NCBI GenBank assembly: GCA_039881145.1
Contig: JAYKKI010000008.1
Coordinates: 29,866,501-29,930,500 of the forward strand
Source of the DNA: Druceiella hillmani
Lineage: Eukaryota; Arthropoda; Insecta; Lepidoptera; Hepialidae
DNA length: 64,000 nucleotides
Direction: 5' to 3'
The notes below the pieces were generated by a model that ran no database searches, was not told where the DNA came from, and worked only from the letters and a program-made list of their open reading frames with translations. Shown piece after piece: positions 40,801 through 48,935 of the stretch (the first letter of the stretch is position 1; each line of letters starts with the position of its first letter). Both the position numbers and the translations under genes were made by a program.

Positions 40801-43800
40801 TTCAATCAATTTTGTTTCAGTGAAGGGATTACAGGAACAAAGATTGAAAACTATTAATGAAGAGGAAGCTGCCCTGAAAATTCAAAAAGGTACCTACGTA
40901 CGTCAACATATTTATGACTAAAAAATATATTTTTAAATCAATTATATTTAGATAAATAAATTTGATTTAACTGCAGCTTATAGGGGATATGTCGTACGAA
41001 AAGCATATGGTCCCTTAATAAACAAATCCACTGGAAAAATAGATGAAGAGACAGCATCATTCCTGAAAAAGTTTGCAATGAAATGGAAAAGCCGATCTAT
41101 ATTTCAAGTGCTTTTGCAATATAGGGCAGTGAAATATCAAGATTTAGTTAATTTCTCTCAACAGGTAAGTTTAAATTTAAAACTTGTCAAAATTGTTTAT
41201 CAACTTTTCACAAATTCACTAAAGTAAATATAATTATATAAATATAAACTTCAAAACCAACAAAGTATCACAGCAACATCAAATATATTCTTCAATATAA
41301 ACTATATTACCGTCTGTACACAGAATATACTCTACCACTTCTGATGCCATTTTAAATGAACTTACGTGTCCGGAAGACATATAATAAAAACATATGATGT
41401 GGTAAGAAACAAATATAACAATAACATTGTGAGCGTCATTCTGGAAACTATAAAATTATTTTCAATTAGTTAGGACTCTTCACAATTATTCAAAGTTTAT
41501 AACATGTTTTAGTGAAATTTACATGATACCAACACCATATACTGCACAGTATAACACAGCTATTTCTTACCATACTCTATAGGAACTGAACATGACAGAA
41601 CTATAGATATATAGGTGGTGCAATTTCAAAAACTATAAGTGCAATATAAGCCACAATCAAAAGCTGATATCATTTTAGAAAATAATACAAAAAAATATTC
41701 TTTGTGTTACACTTTTAGAACAATTTTATGAAATCAAAATAAAATAAGAATGAATTTATTATAAAGTAAAATTTATACTTTGTTACGTAACAAGATCAAA
41801 AAAAAGTGGTCAACAAAACCACCACTCATACAAAAATGTCACCCATTATACTTAACCATTATGAAATAATATCTACATATATAAACCACAACATCTGTCT
41901 GTCTGTCAATCTGTTCGGTTATAATAAGTTCTTCTTTTCTACTGTCAGTGATGATTTAAACGGGAAAATATTTATGTATAAAACATTAATGTAGATGCTC
42001 AGGTTACAGAGCTACGTTAATATTTGTGAGACGTGTTCTTGAACCCATAAAACCTGAAGCGCTATAAATTATGCAATCACGCAGCACTGGTGAATGGAGG
42101 AAGTTGTTTTACCAGTCATGTTCAGTAGTCAATATTAGGTGTTGTGAACGTTTCGTTTTAGTATAAAATAAATATGAATCTAATATTTCCTCTCCAGTTT
42201 TCTTAACAAATAATGTCATTTTTTTTTAAATTTTGTCATTTTGTAGGTTCATATATATAATCAAAGCCTGGTGGAATGTCTTGTGAATACGAATTCAAGT
42301 GTTCAGATAGATAAAATTGATCCACAAGCAAAAATCGATGAATATCTTGGTAATATGATGCCAACAGTATGGAAATTACCATTCAGGATAGACCAATTGC
42401 AATATTTCGATACTACTTATTTGTGCGATCCAAAAATCAAAAACAGGTAACGTTTATAATTGCACATTAATAAAAAGTATTATCTGACAACAAGATCAGT
42501 TTAAAAATGAAACTTTCTTACCATTGCCACAGGGATACATTTGCAGATCAATATGATTCCGATATAGAAAATTGGGATGAACCTCTGAAAAGGCGGACTA
42601 ATACCGCAGCTCAAATACAAACATCATTGCAAGCTGAGACTGATCAAATATCTGAGGATAAAACTAACAAGCTACAAACCGACGGTAATCAAAGTCTTAT
42701 ACATCTCCCTTTCTGCAGAGACCCTACACAAACCATAAAAAAATCTACTTCAGAAACACAAGTTTCAGAAACACAAGCTCCAGAAGTACAAGCTCCAGAA
42801 ACACAAGCTACAGAAACACAAGCTCCACAAAAACAAGCTCCAGAAACACAAGTTCCAAAAGCACAAGCTCCAGAAACACCAGACAGCCCACATGCCCGTT
42901 CAAAATCGCAAAACACTACCCGAAGTCCCATACCTCACATGCGAAAGGAAGAACTTAATTGGAATGAAGAAAATAGTTCTTTGAAACATTGTGTTTATAA
43001 AAGAAAAGCGCCCCCTATCCATGCTTCGCCGGTTGCCAGAAATAACTATCAAACACCCACACCCTGGGCTTCACAAAAAGATTTACGTGAAAACTCCTCA
43101 CCAAGTAACAACGTAAAATATACCGAATACAGCAGATGCATACAGGGAGGTAATCTAAAGGATGATATGCAAGACCCTATCAAAGAACTACAGGCTTTGG
43201 CAAAGTCAACTAATGAATTAAATAAATCTGGGGATGATCCGCCTTTCAACTTCCAAGCCATGCTTAAAAAAACACCAAAGAACCGTGCTTCAATGAAGAG
43301 ATATGGCGAGAAAGATAACGAATGTTTTAATGACAACAAAACGCTCGAAAACCAAATTAATTTAATAAAATCACCAGTTAAAATAAAGCCGGATGAAAAA
43401 TTCAGGCGAATGGATTCAGCAGACAAACTGATAGCGGCCCTCAAAAAAGCTAATTGTTTAGAAGATTCTAAATTTATAATTGAACCAATAGCCATAGTTA
43501 ATGAAACGTCACCAGTATGTAATGAAAGGTCTCCATCAAAAAAAACAAAATCACCAGTTCATATTCAGCCATCACTGATAAAAGATGAAATATCACAAGT
43601 GAATATTGAAATATTGCCTGCAGAAATTCAAACATCACCAGTAGATACTAAAGAATCTCCTATGAAAAATCATACATTGTCAGAGCATATTGAGGTATCA
43701 CAAACATCACCAGTAGATATTAAAGAATCTCCAATAAAAAATCATACATCGTCAGAGCATATTGAGGTATCACATGAGGTATCACCCATAACAATTCAAA

Positions 43801-44000
43801 CATCACCGGTACGTAATCAAGTATCACCATTAAAAAGCCAATCAGCGCCAGTTATTAATCAAATGTCACCAATAAAAAATTCTGTACCACCCATTATTGA
43901 ACAGCCAACACCCATAATAAGTGATATATCTCAGGCATTCAATCAAATTGTACAATTAGCACCAGGTATCACAGTTGAAGGTATAGTCACAGACTTGTAA
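19603..44000 (+). CDS. ninaC: ninaC: class III myosin with N-terminal kinase (whole gene span, 16 exons)
   Basis: Joined exons give 1718 codons with every splice phase consistent. Order: Ste20-like kinase (residues about 18-285), linker, class III myosin motor (about 310-1045), IQ motifs (about 1052-1067 and 1096-1109), a conserved post-IQ block, then a long low-complexity tail. Motor landmarks include the P-loop GESYSGKT (427-434), the switch II region DMFGFE (709-714) and FIRCIRPD (941-948). The sequence follows Drosophila NINAC far more closely than vertebrate MYO3, down to AVFGD and ARQKGYSCRIPF. In flies this protein sits in photoreceptor microvilli, binds calmodulin and INAD, and works in response termination and arrestin movement. 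The tail here is longer than in the fly protein (about 1501 residues, from memory). Odd points: HRN replaces HRD in the kinase, switch I is degenerate (HSHSTRAIF), and introns 1 and 2 are packed with transposons. Confidence 0.95.
20999..21050. repeat. 14-bp hairpin next to a GC-richer block
   Basis: AACACCATCCTTAA (20999-21012) is exactly complementary to TTAAGGATGGTGTT (21037-21050) across an AT-rich loop. The following 130 bases (to about 21185) are GC-richer, with repeated CCGGTCA motifs. Possibly part of an unrecognised transposon. Confidence 0.6.
22121..22530 (+). mobile_element. Non-autonomous Helitron, copy 1 of tandem pair
   Basis: About 410 bases ending in the hallmark Helitron 3' structure: a GCGAAG-A-CTTCGC hairpin, then 14 bases later CTAG, followed by T. 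No coding capacity. The next copy begins directly after it. The 5' end is not certain (a TC start could be the TCATCATCAT tract at 22105). The CACGGGTCACGCTAGT end is of a type I associate with insect, notably lepidopteran, Helitrons. Confidence 0.75.
22532..22943 (+). mobile_element. Non-autonomous Helitron, copy 2 of tandem pair
   Basis: 412 bases, nearly identical to the preceding copy. The differences are a 2-base insertion after CTAAGG and a handful of substitutions. The same terminal hairpin and CTAG end are present, with T at 22944. Head-to-tail arrangement without spacer implies recent duplication or tandem rolling-circle insertion. Confidence 0.75.
23085..27521 (+). mobile_element. 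hAT transposon with intact ends and perfect 8-bp target duplication
   Basis: The left end CAGTGGCGTAGCTA (23085-23098) is matched by its exact reverse complement at the right end (27508-27521). GTTATATT flanks both sides (23077-23084 and 27522-27529). CAGTGGCGTAGC ends and 8-bp duplications are typical of hAT elements. Total length 4437 bases. The interior holds a decayed transposase in + orientation (separate entry). About 1.5 kb of non-coding left arm and 0.5 kb of C-rich right arm surround it. Confidence 0.92.
24591..26941 (+). pseudogene. Decayed hAT transposase (ZMYM1/TTF-zinc-finger dimerisation type)
   Basis: Fragments in shifting + frames match the hAT family that also gave rise to vertebrate zinc-finger MYM-type proteins. 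They are an LCHFCCGLF cysteine segment (about 25.11 kb), a YxNLTVMSSLHGGVQAIIK block with NHSINLG (25.79-25.91 kb), an AIKIKALRLYA block, and RTERRVRHKKRM (about 26.34 kb). A nearly intact C-terminal dimerisation end reads NNLSILKIEHETT then INFEDVFFEFAAIRAKK (26.85-26.94 kb). Multiple stops and frameshifts make it inactive. ORFs at 24591 and 25780 are surviving pieces; the minus-strand ORF at 24933 is a shadow. Confidence 0.85.
27677..27870 (+). repeat. 74-bp tandem repeat, about 2.6 copies
   Basis: TATACTCCTTTAT starts at 27677, 27751 and 27824. Each is followed by TTATTACACCTGTCAT and CTAGGCAATATA. The ORF at 27663 simply translates the repeat. Confidence 0.9.
28394..28498 (+). CDS. ninaC: ninaC exon 2 (kinase hinge and helix D/E)
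   Basis: A 105-base exon of 35 codons in phase 0 between TTACAG and AAG|GTGAGA. It begins LCECGSVADLVHKML and ends HIAFILKETIK, supplying the hinge and alpha-D/E segment (residues 98-132) exactly missing between exons 1 and 3. It has no upstream ATG and was found by reading for the expected peptide. Confidence 0.92.
29510..29665. promoter_or_regulatory. CpG-rich patch with two octamer motifs
   Basis: A GC- and CpG-rich stretch of about 150 bases inside an AT-rich intron. It contains ATGCAAAT, the POU-domain octamer, at 29560-29567 and 29653-29660, and CCAAT at 29573-29577. ORFs cross it on both strands (29304, 29438, 29539) but none has a recognisable domain. It could be an internal promoter or enhancer, or a transposon remnant. 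Confidence 0.25.
30070..30991 (-). mobile_element. Truncated mariner element
   Basis: On the minus strand the transposase starts at 30882. It has an IEDESCSGCPV helix-turn-helix region with LRRLIEEEPRLTTRQL, continues through a stop-interrupted LGKVSKYGVWIPYEL, then VSGDEKWVTYINH, then a frameshifted match to the HDNARPH motif near 30.18 kb. A terminal inverted-repeat-like end lies at 30962-30991 (reading TTAGGGCGGCTAGTAAGT on the minus strand next to TA). The 3' end of the element is missing. At least one stop and one frameshift make it inactive. Confidence 0.88.
31215..31660 (-). mobile_element. Non-LTR retrotransposon 3' coding fragment
   Basis: Minus-strand frames with shifts give EIWRTTKDLTGRLQLFANH, then RIFWHEKISN, then LRKERVHIPKQVLDWNTQG, then LRRTVQAELKSIGK. 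These match the carboxy-terminal end of insect RTE/jockey-type reverse-transcriptase polyproteins, in the expected order. Only about 450 bases remain. Antisense within ninaC intron 2. The + strand ORF at 31351 is a shadow. Confidence 0.75.
31743..32125 (+). CDS. ninaC: ninaC exon 3 (kinase catalytic and activation loops)
   Basis: Residues 133-259, from ALTYLHENKVMHRN to NDFIAE. The catalytic loop reads HRNIRCSN (144-151), so the HRD Asp is Asn and the usual Lys is Arg. DFG (164-166) is intact. The P+1 segment reads GAPSWMAPE (183-191), with Ala where Ser/Thr is usual. The donor GA|GTAAGT leaves phase 2. Codons read clearly (CAT AGA AAT; GGA GCA CCA). Confidence 0.95.
32204..32294 (+). CDS. 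ninaC: ninaC exon 4 (kinase C-lobe end)
   Basis: 91 bases between TTTCAG and CAC|GTAAGT. It completes a Glu codon and reads SLEKNPEYRPFIFELLEHPF, the alpha-H/I end of the kinase domain (residues 260-290). Too short for an ORF call. Confidence 0.93.
32377..32664 (+). CDS. ninaC: ninaC exon 5 (kinase-motor linker and motor start)
   Basis: Residues 291-386. LTQELKKLVQD begins the linker. Then EDLAALENLTENSIIDELR and SFVGDVLLTINPNKEL form the first motor strands (canonical VGDILLAINPF). Donor GAT|GTAAGT, phase 0. Confidence 0.93.
33696..34084 (+). CDS. ninaC: ninaC exon 6 (P-loop, switch I)
   Basis: Residues 387-515, beginning YHAKYECKSRSDNEPHIYAV after TATAG. The P-loop is GESYSGKT (427-434), with Tyr where most myosins have Gly or Ala. 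The switch I region reads HSHSTRAIF rather than NxNSSRFG. Then SGAIFWLYQLEKWRV. Donor AT|GTAAAT, phase 2. Confidence 0.95.
34557..35105 (+). CDS. ninaC: ninaC exon 7 (motor upper domain)
   Basis: Residues 516-699. NFNLLYYYYD corresponds to the NFHIFYYxY motif. VLAAILLLGNVRFEE and DEARDARDTLAGTLYKRLVDW follow the class III pattern. The ORF from 34534 includes nine codons of intron. Donor TT|GTAAGT, phase 2. Confidence 0.95.
36653..36945 (+). CDS. ninaC: ninaC exon 8 (switch II, relay)
   Basis: Residues 699-796. After CACAG it completes the Phe of AVFGD and reads LLDMFGFECYHRN (switch II DMFGFE), TTNEQIQFLYNQRMF, and GLFYILDEASRSG. Coding before 36653 in the same frame (from 36597) is intron. 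Donor GGA|GTAAGT, phase 1. Confidence 0.95.
37499..37797 (+). CDS. ninaC: ninaC exon 9
   Basis: Residues 797-896. STIKSTCKEPYIKI leads to FSVAHFTGKINYDAREM, PPEMIETLRASECP and GKLTKTGNL. The exon starts after AACGCAG at 37498 in phase 1. Spacing to exon 8 matches the fly protein within one residue, so no exon is missing. Donor AGA|GTAAGT. Confidence 0.93.
38084..38373 (+). CDS. ninaC: ninaC exon 10 (SH1 helix region)
   Basis: Residues 897-993. KFNTGSKGQYSQLHSMRTIA opens the exon before the internal ATG. Then THFIRCIRPDL (941-949), IRQQLKALAILDTAKARQKG and RIPFSEFIN. Acceptor TTTCCAG; donor AG|GTAACT, phase 2. Confidence 0.95.
38825..38974 (+). CDS. ninaC: ninaC exon 11 (converter)
   Basis: 150 bases, residues 993-1043: RYKFLAFDFDENVDITKDNC, then RLKMEGWIIGKTKVFLKYYN. 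GKTKVFLK is the conserved end of the converter. Acceptor CATTCAG; donor AG|GTAATG. No ATG-initiated ORF of useful size, but the match is clear. Confidence 0.95.
39699..39802 (+). CDS. ninaC: ninaC exon 12 (first IQ motif)
   Basis: 104 bases, residues 1043-1078. It contains LYEVQVKK and the first calmodulin-binding IQ-like motif IVKVQCMMRVFLARRR. Acceptor TTCCCAG; donor CA|GTAAGT. Confidence 0.93.
39931..40085 (+). repeat. Degenerate retroposon-tail-like repeat in intron 12
   Basis: ACTAGCTGTGCC...TTTTGTTCACATG followed by ACTAAATTTCATCAAAATCC resembles a very common insect interspersed repeat end. Traces of the same ATACTAARTTTCAT block occur near 46.60 kb. Confidence 0.4.
40821..40889 (+). 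CDS. ninaC: ninaC exon 13 (IQ linker)
   Basis: 69 bases. MKGLQEQRLKTINEEEAALK, then IQK, bridging the two IQ motifs (residues 1078-1100). Acceptor TGTTTCAG; donor AAAG|GTACCT, phase 1. Confidence 0.9.
40977..41164 (+). CDS. ninaC: ninaC exon 14 (second IQ and post-IQ block)
   Basis: Residues 1101-1163. AYRGYVVRKAYGPLI completes the second IQ motif. Then FLKKFAMKWKSRSIFQVLLQ and YRAVKYQDLVNFSQQ, a block strongly conserved in insect NINAC. Acceptor CTGCAG; donor CAG|GTAAGT, phase 0. Confidence 0.95.
42247..42446 (+). CDS. ninaC: ninaC exon 15
   Basis: Residues 1164-1230, from VHIYNQSLVECLVN to WKLPFRIDQLQYFDTTYLCD. This matches the KKMPFRLDQIPFYDTQY region of the fly protein. Acceptor TTTGTAG; donor AACAG|GTAACG, phase 2. 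Confidence 0.93.
42533..44000 (+). CDS. ninaC: ninaC exon 16 (tail) and stop
   Basis: Residues 1230-1718, after CCACAG. DTFADQYDSDIENWDEPLKR continues the conserved post-IQ region. A pentapeptide array of ETQAP type follows (42750-42881, 8.8 units). The conserved tail motif PPFNFQAMLKKT spans residues 1466-1477. Next comes a Ser-Pro-rich segment with seven S-P-x-K/R sites and a 72-base in-frame tandem duplication (43632-43703 and 43704-43775). The end APGITVEGIVTDL resembles the conserved NINAC C terminus, and T-D-L fits a class I PDZ ligand. The first nine codons of the ORF starting at 42507 are intronic. Minus-strand ORFs at 42689 and 43049 are shadows of this exon. Confidence 0.95.
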
Positions 44001-44326
44001 AAAACCACTCAAAGTCAATCTTTGATTACCTTATGCATGTCCACTTGCTTACTTAATCTAACATTCTAAAAACAAAATACTTCCATACATATAAGCAGAG
44101 TGATATTCTTATTATTCAAAACATTACTTATCTTATTTGCTTAATTGTTTCCAGGCAAAATTATAACTATTTGAATTTATGTATTTGTAAGCTTACAGGT
44201 CAAAATACTATGCTTTTATTTAATTTCTCTTGAAATTTAGTAACTGAATATAGATCTTATAAAACTAATTATAAAAAGTAATGAATGTTTTCAGTGGTAA
44301 TGAACTTAAAATTTTGGGCTAAAAGC

Positions 44327-44332
44327 AATAAA
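44327..44332 (+). terminator. Candidate ninaC polyadenylation signal
   Basis: First AATAAA after the ninaC stop, 327 bases downstream. Further AATAAA hexamers occur near 44.85 and 44.91 kb, so the used site is uncertain. Confidence 0.35.
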
Positions 44333-47300
44333 AAAATGTTGCCATCGATACAAATCATTTTTCCCAAGCTTTGATCAAGTAGCTTCAGATGAAAAAAATT
44401 TGGTGTAAAAATAGTTACAAACATTTAGTCCCAGTTGCTGAAAATAAAAACATACAATATCCTATTAGATATTGTTACAAATGAACGTTCACTACAAAAA
44501 AATGTCAAACCTTATTCCAGATTTTTTTATTGTGATTGTTTGAAACTTTTACTAGTCCTCTGATTTGTTTGAAATATAATTTACTGCAACCCCTCATCAT
44601 CCACAGCTTTCACCTATGAACAAGGTAGTACCCGCTTGGCAATACTATCCTTTATGGTAGGTGTAAACATAACAAGGTAAATTGTGAACTATCACATAAA
44701 GTGTATATTCACTGTGATAACACAGATTTGATTAACCTACAATATACATTATTTACAAAAGTATTAAAGTATAAGCGAAATATATGTTTAATTTTGTTTT
44801 ATTTTTATGAGTGAGTTACAATTGCAGAATATCTTCAAAGTGTAATAAAAAATATTTTTGTTATAAATTATATACTAAACATATTTTAAGTAGTTATTGT
44901 ATACTTTTTTTAATAAATGCATACTTTATATGTAAATATTATACAGCCACATATAAAAACATTACTATATAAATTAAATCATCCAAAATTCAAATTAATT
45001 TAATTGTACGCATGAAAGATATAATTAATTTATTTATTTATGAAATTTTACTGCAAACTTGGAAAACTACTGTGGTAGACTTATTGCTTCAAAAGCAATC
45101 TCTTACAGCCAACCACAATGAATCAAGTGAGAAAACAAGTAATGTAACTGATTATTAAACGCTGATAAATGATACTTAATCAAAATAATATTTACATAGC
45201 TATAAATATGAAAAATACAGTATTACTCATAATATACAATTTAATAATTAATTTAGTCCCGTTATTAAATACATACGTTAAATATTTATTTTCAAACTAC
45301 CAAAAACCTTATTTATTTTCTAATTTTGTAGAGTATATAGTAGGTGCAGTAATCTTCATATAGGCATATAAGTTATTTACAACTTGAATATATAATGAAA
45401 TAATATATAATTCCTTATAAAAATTCAAAACTTGATAAAAAAGTGACCTGTATAAGAAGGTGCAAATATAACCATGCGGGTTCAAATTTCACAGGGGTAA
45501 ACAATTATTTAAAATTGTATGACAGCATTACGAAAAATGTAATGTTACAATAAAATTACAAGGCAGTTGAGGCTTTATTGGGACAAGAGACATTATTTTA
45601 TGTCAAGTCACTCACCTTCGCACTATGAATATGCGGAATGTATTTGGCAACAATACTCATCTTTATGAACATTTTGAAAAAATAACTAAAACAAATGGAG
45701 ATAAAATGTCTATATTCTCCTATTTCCCTGTTGTATTGTGTAATTGTCTTATTACTCGATTTTTTATTAATGCAAATATATAAGAATAATCTTATACTTC
45801 CCACTATAACTAGCTCACTGAAATAGATCTGTCAAAATAAAAGACCTGCAAACTTTATAAGATAATGTTTATGTAAATGACAAGCACAAGCCAAGTGGTC
45901 AATTAATGAATAATCTTGCAATGACACATTATGGAAAAGAATAAAATATTGCATCAGAAATGTAAGACACGCAGTCAAGATTGAAAACAGTTTTCAGACA
46001 ACAATTTACATTAAGTTGACAGTTAACATACTAAATTAACAACAATGATAAAACAAGACCGTGAAACTTCCAAATGAAATGAATAAGATTTTATTCAAAT
46101 ATTTTATAATGAAATATAAACTACCCTAAGACTCCCCTTATCCCAAAGCATTCCAAAAGGGGATGATGCATAAGAACTTCGTCCTATCTTGTAAATATAC
46201 TGTTTGAATTTTTTTATATCAATAACGTAATACTAAAATTTGTACACTGTAGGCATTCTTTGTGAAATTCATAACATTAACACTTCATAAAGCTTATGAA
46301 TTAGATCACATTGAGGTCTGTAGCTCTCTTTATAAGAAAATATCATTGTTTTCAAATTCATAACATGATTTGAAAAATCTTTTCAATGGGTGAAGTTGTA
46401 TAGAACTTTGTAAACCAGCAAAGGAGGCAAGTATATGGACCATGTTATTATGTGTCATTCCTCAGGGAGTATGATATATTAGACTAGCTTTTGCTGAACC
46501 CATTGAATTTTTTGTTAATGCAGCTTTACATTCAGATTTTGGGCTCTCTAAATATACGAGCAAGGAATACTTGTGAACGCTTAACATGAACTACGTCATA
46601 CTAAGTTTCATGAAAATTTAACAATCAATTAAAAAACAAACGCCCAAATACAAGTAGTGCGATAAACCTAATTTTACAGGAGAGCGAAAAAACTTAATAT
46701 CTTCTGTCTATTATGATATTATACACAACTTGCATGTGCCTTATACTAGGGGCCGTGCAAGATAATATCCGTGTCATATGGTGATACATTATCTGTCATT
46801 TTTCAATGACCTCTGTTTCTTATACGGTTCCTCTTTTTGCGCTGTACCTACTAACCACTTGGAGGAGGTTACCTTTGTTAAAATAGATGTCAATTTGAAG
46901 TATTGCCACTTACACCGTTTTGTTTTATATGAAATTTGTTTATATTTCAAACACTTTAGTGACTTTAGTGATTAAAGTCTTATATTTATTATAAAGTTTG
47001 TTATTATAAAGTTTAATTTAAAAAAAAAACAAAATTATCAAATGTAAATTGTTTAATTTATATTTTGAAATAATAGAATCAAAAAAATTGTATAAATTAA
47101 AAACTTTTGAACGGAACTTAATATCATATTAATAAATTATGTTGACTCATAAATTCTACAAACTTGTTATTTTCTAATATTACAACTAATATGTCAGTGA
47201 TCGTATTCGGGATTTCAATTACTACTATCGATAAATATCTAACAATTGTTTGATATAATTCAATAGTAAATATTAATCAGTCCTAACCTTCAGCAAAGCA

Positions 47301-47639
47301 TCAACAAAATAATGAGTATTCTGTTTTTTATGATCTCTCATAAATCATGCGATGCGTTATTAATTAGATTGTCTCTAAAAATCCTAAATCAAACATAATA
47401 TATTCTAAAATCAAAATGATATATTCTAGTTTGTACCTGATATTCATACTAAGTACAATTAAAAAATTTACTCTGTAATATTTCAAAGAAAAAACCAAGA
47501 GTCAAATATTATCAATGAGGATGAATCTATTCTCAAACAGTAAGTTGTCATAGAATTTTTGACTACCTTCTGAAATGACTTGTTTTAATTGTTTTAGGTA
47601 ATTTTATTTAGTTTCAGAAATTAGCATAGATTTGAAATA

Positions 47640-48935
47640 AAGCAGTGGGATCAGCAACATCTCTTGGAAGAAAGATCGACTTCATCCTTAAAATTAAGTT
47701 TATGTTCCATGAAGTCAAGTTCTATCACAGAAGTTTAAATACACATTTTTCTCTAGTTCTGAGACCAAATTAAATGGAGTCATGATCAGGTTTTGTTAAT
47801 AGTCTTTAAAGAATGTGTGATCTACCATAACAGGATTAAACATCAAAGTTTAAACTGGGCAAGAATGTTTCTCAATTTTTACAATTTCTTTCCATCAAAG
47901 AATGCACCGGGTCCATCTCCGCTTGCGCATGTCCTTTTCCTAAAAATGTTTGTGTGAATTAGAGATGTGTAACTCATGAGTGAGAGATATAAAAGATATA
48001 GCTAACATGTTACGATCATATCTATCACTCACTCACTTGAAATCAAAATGTATCAATATATCACTAACTCAAGAGTGATCGGCGTCTTTTTCGTTTCTCC
48101 AAATCAATCATTTCACTCACTCGTCACGTCATGAAGATAGATATAAAAGTATATATTTTGACGTTACATGAAAGAGACAGAAAACGATCAAAATGTTTAG
48201 ATCTATATGGACGATCGTAGCTACTCGCGATCGAATGTGAACGCTGTGATAAAGTATACTTTAGTTCGCTCAAAATATTTGCGTAAACAAACACTTTTTT
48301 GTTTCATTTCAAAATTCTAATTTATAATTGTATAAATACGCCAATCTATTCCAATTTATTTAATTATAATTATTAAATTTATTTTATGTATAATTTGAAT
48401 CTAGGTTGACAGTCCTAAATCCTAAACCTGCAAAAGTATTAAGCAAAGTGGATATTCTTGTAGAATTTATTTTTATTTTCAAACAATAGTGCATAATGTT
48501 CAGTCATTACTATTTATCACCATGTTGTATGATCATTGTTCAATGGTTCAACAATGTGTAATAAATAATTGCGTTAATAACTCGGAGTACTGAAATACTC
48601 CACTAGAGATATAAATTATATATATATATATCTTTCCAATCAAATGATATATATCACTCTCTTCTTTTCACTGATGTATTTTGGGCACCTCTAGTGTGAA
48701 AACTACATTCAGAGGCACAGAATAATATTCTTATTCCATGCATTCTGTTCTCCTTTTCGTTTTCTGCTTCTTGTCCCGAACATTCAATTTCTAAGTCTTT
48801 TTCGGAACACCAGTCAAATTCGTTTCAAGAGATGACACAACATTTGAAATTTTATTATCGAAGTTAAATCCAAGACTCAACTCCACTGTCAATATCAGAA
48901 ATATTTGATGGAGATTCAGACACAAGAAGAGAATA
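47640..48935 (-). pseudogene. Decayed mobile-element-like coding remnant, interrupted
   Basis: Read on the minus strand, an acidic segment (ECSGQEAENEKENRMHG, about 48.75-48.84 kb) is followed, across the insertion at 47960-48693, by GHAQAEMDPVHSLMERNC (about 47.88-47.94 kb). Stop-rich sequence continues to about 47.64 kb. The GHxQxExDxVHS motif recurs in insect hypothetical proteins of repetitive, transposon-like character. I cannot name the family. Frameshifts and stops exclude function. Confidence 0.35.
47960..48693. mobile_element. hAT-like non-autonomous element
   Basis: The ends are TAGAGATG (47960) and, inverted, TAGAGGTG (ending 48693), matching the TAGRGGTG pattern of Tip100/Ac-type hAT ends. 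Flanks GTGTGAAT (47952-47959) and GTGTGAAA (48694-48701) agree at 7 of 8 positions as a target duplication. The 734-base interior is non-coding and has clustered TCACTCACTC motifs in both orientations. Confidence 0.7.

Larger units (their letters stand above)
32665..42532 (+). other. ninaC introns between motor and tail exons
   Basis: Introns of about 0.1-1.5 kb (longest 35106-36652 and 41165-42246). They are AT-rich with only weak traces of interspersed repeats, for example retroposon-tail-like sequence near 36.46-36.56 and 39.93-40.09 kb. ORFs at 32891, 35324, 35577 and 41806 lie in introns and show no domain. Confidence 0.7.

Noticed and set aside
42689..43495. Minus-strand ORFs of 80 and 148 codons, the first Cys-Gly-Ala rich
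   Set aside because: They lie opposite ninaC exon 16. The Cys-rich look is the complement of the ETQAP repeat.
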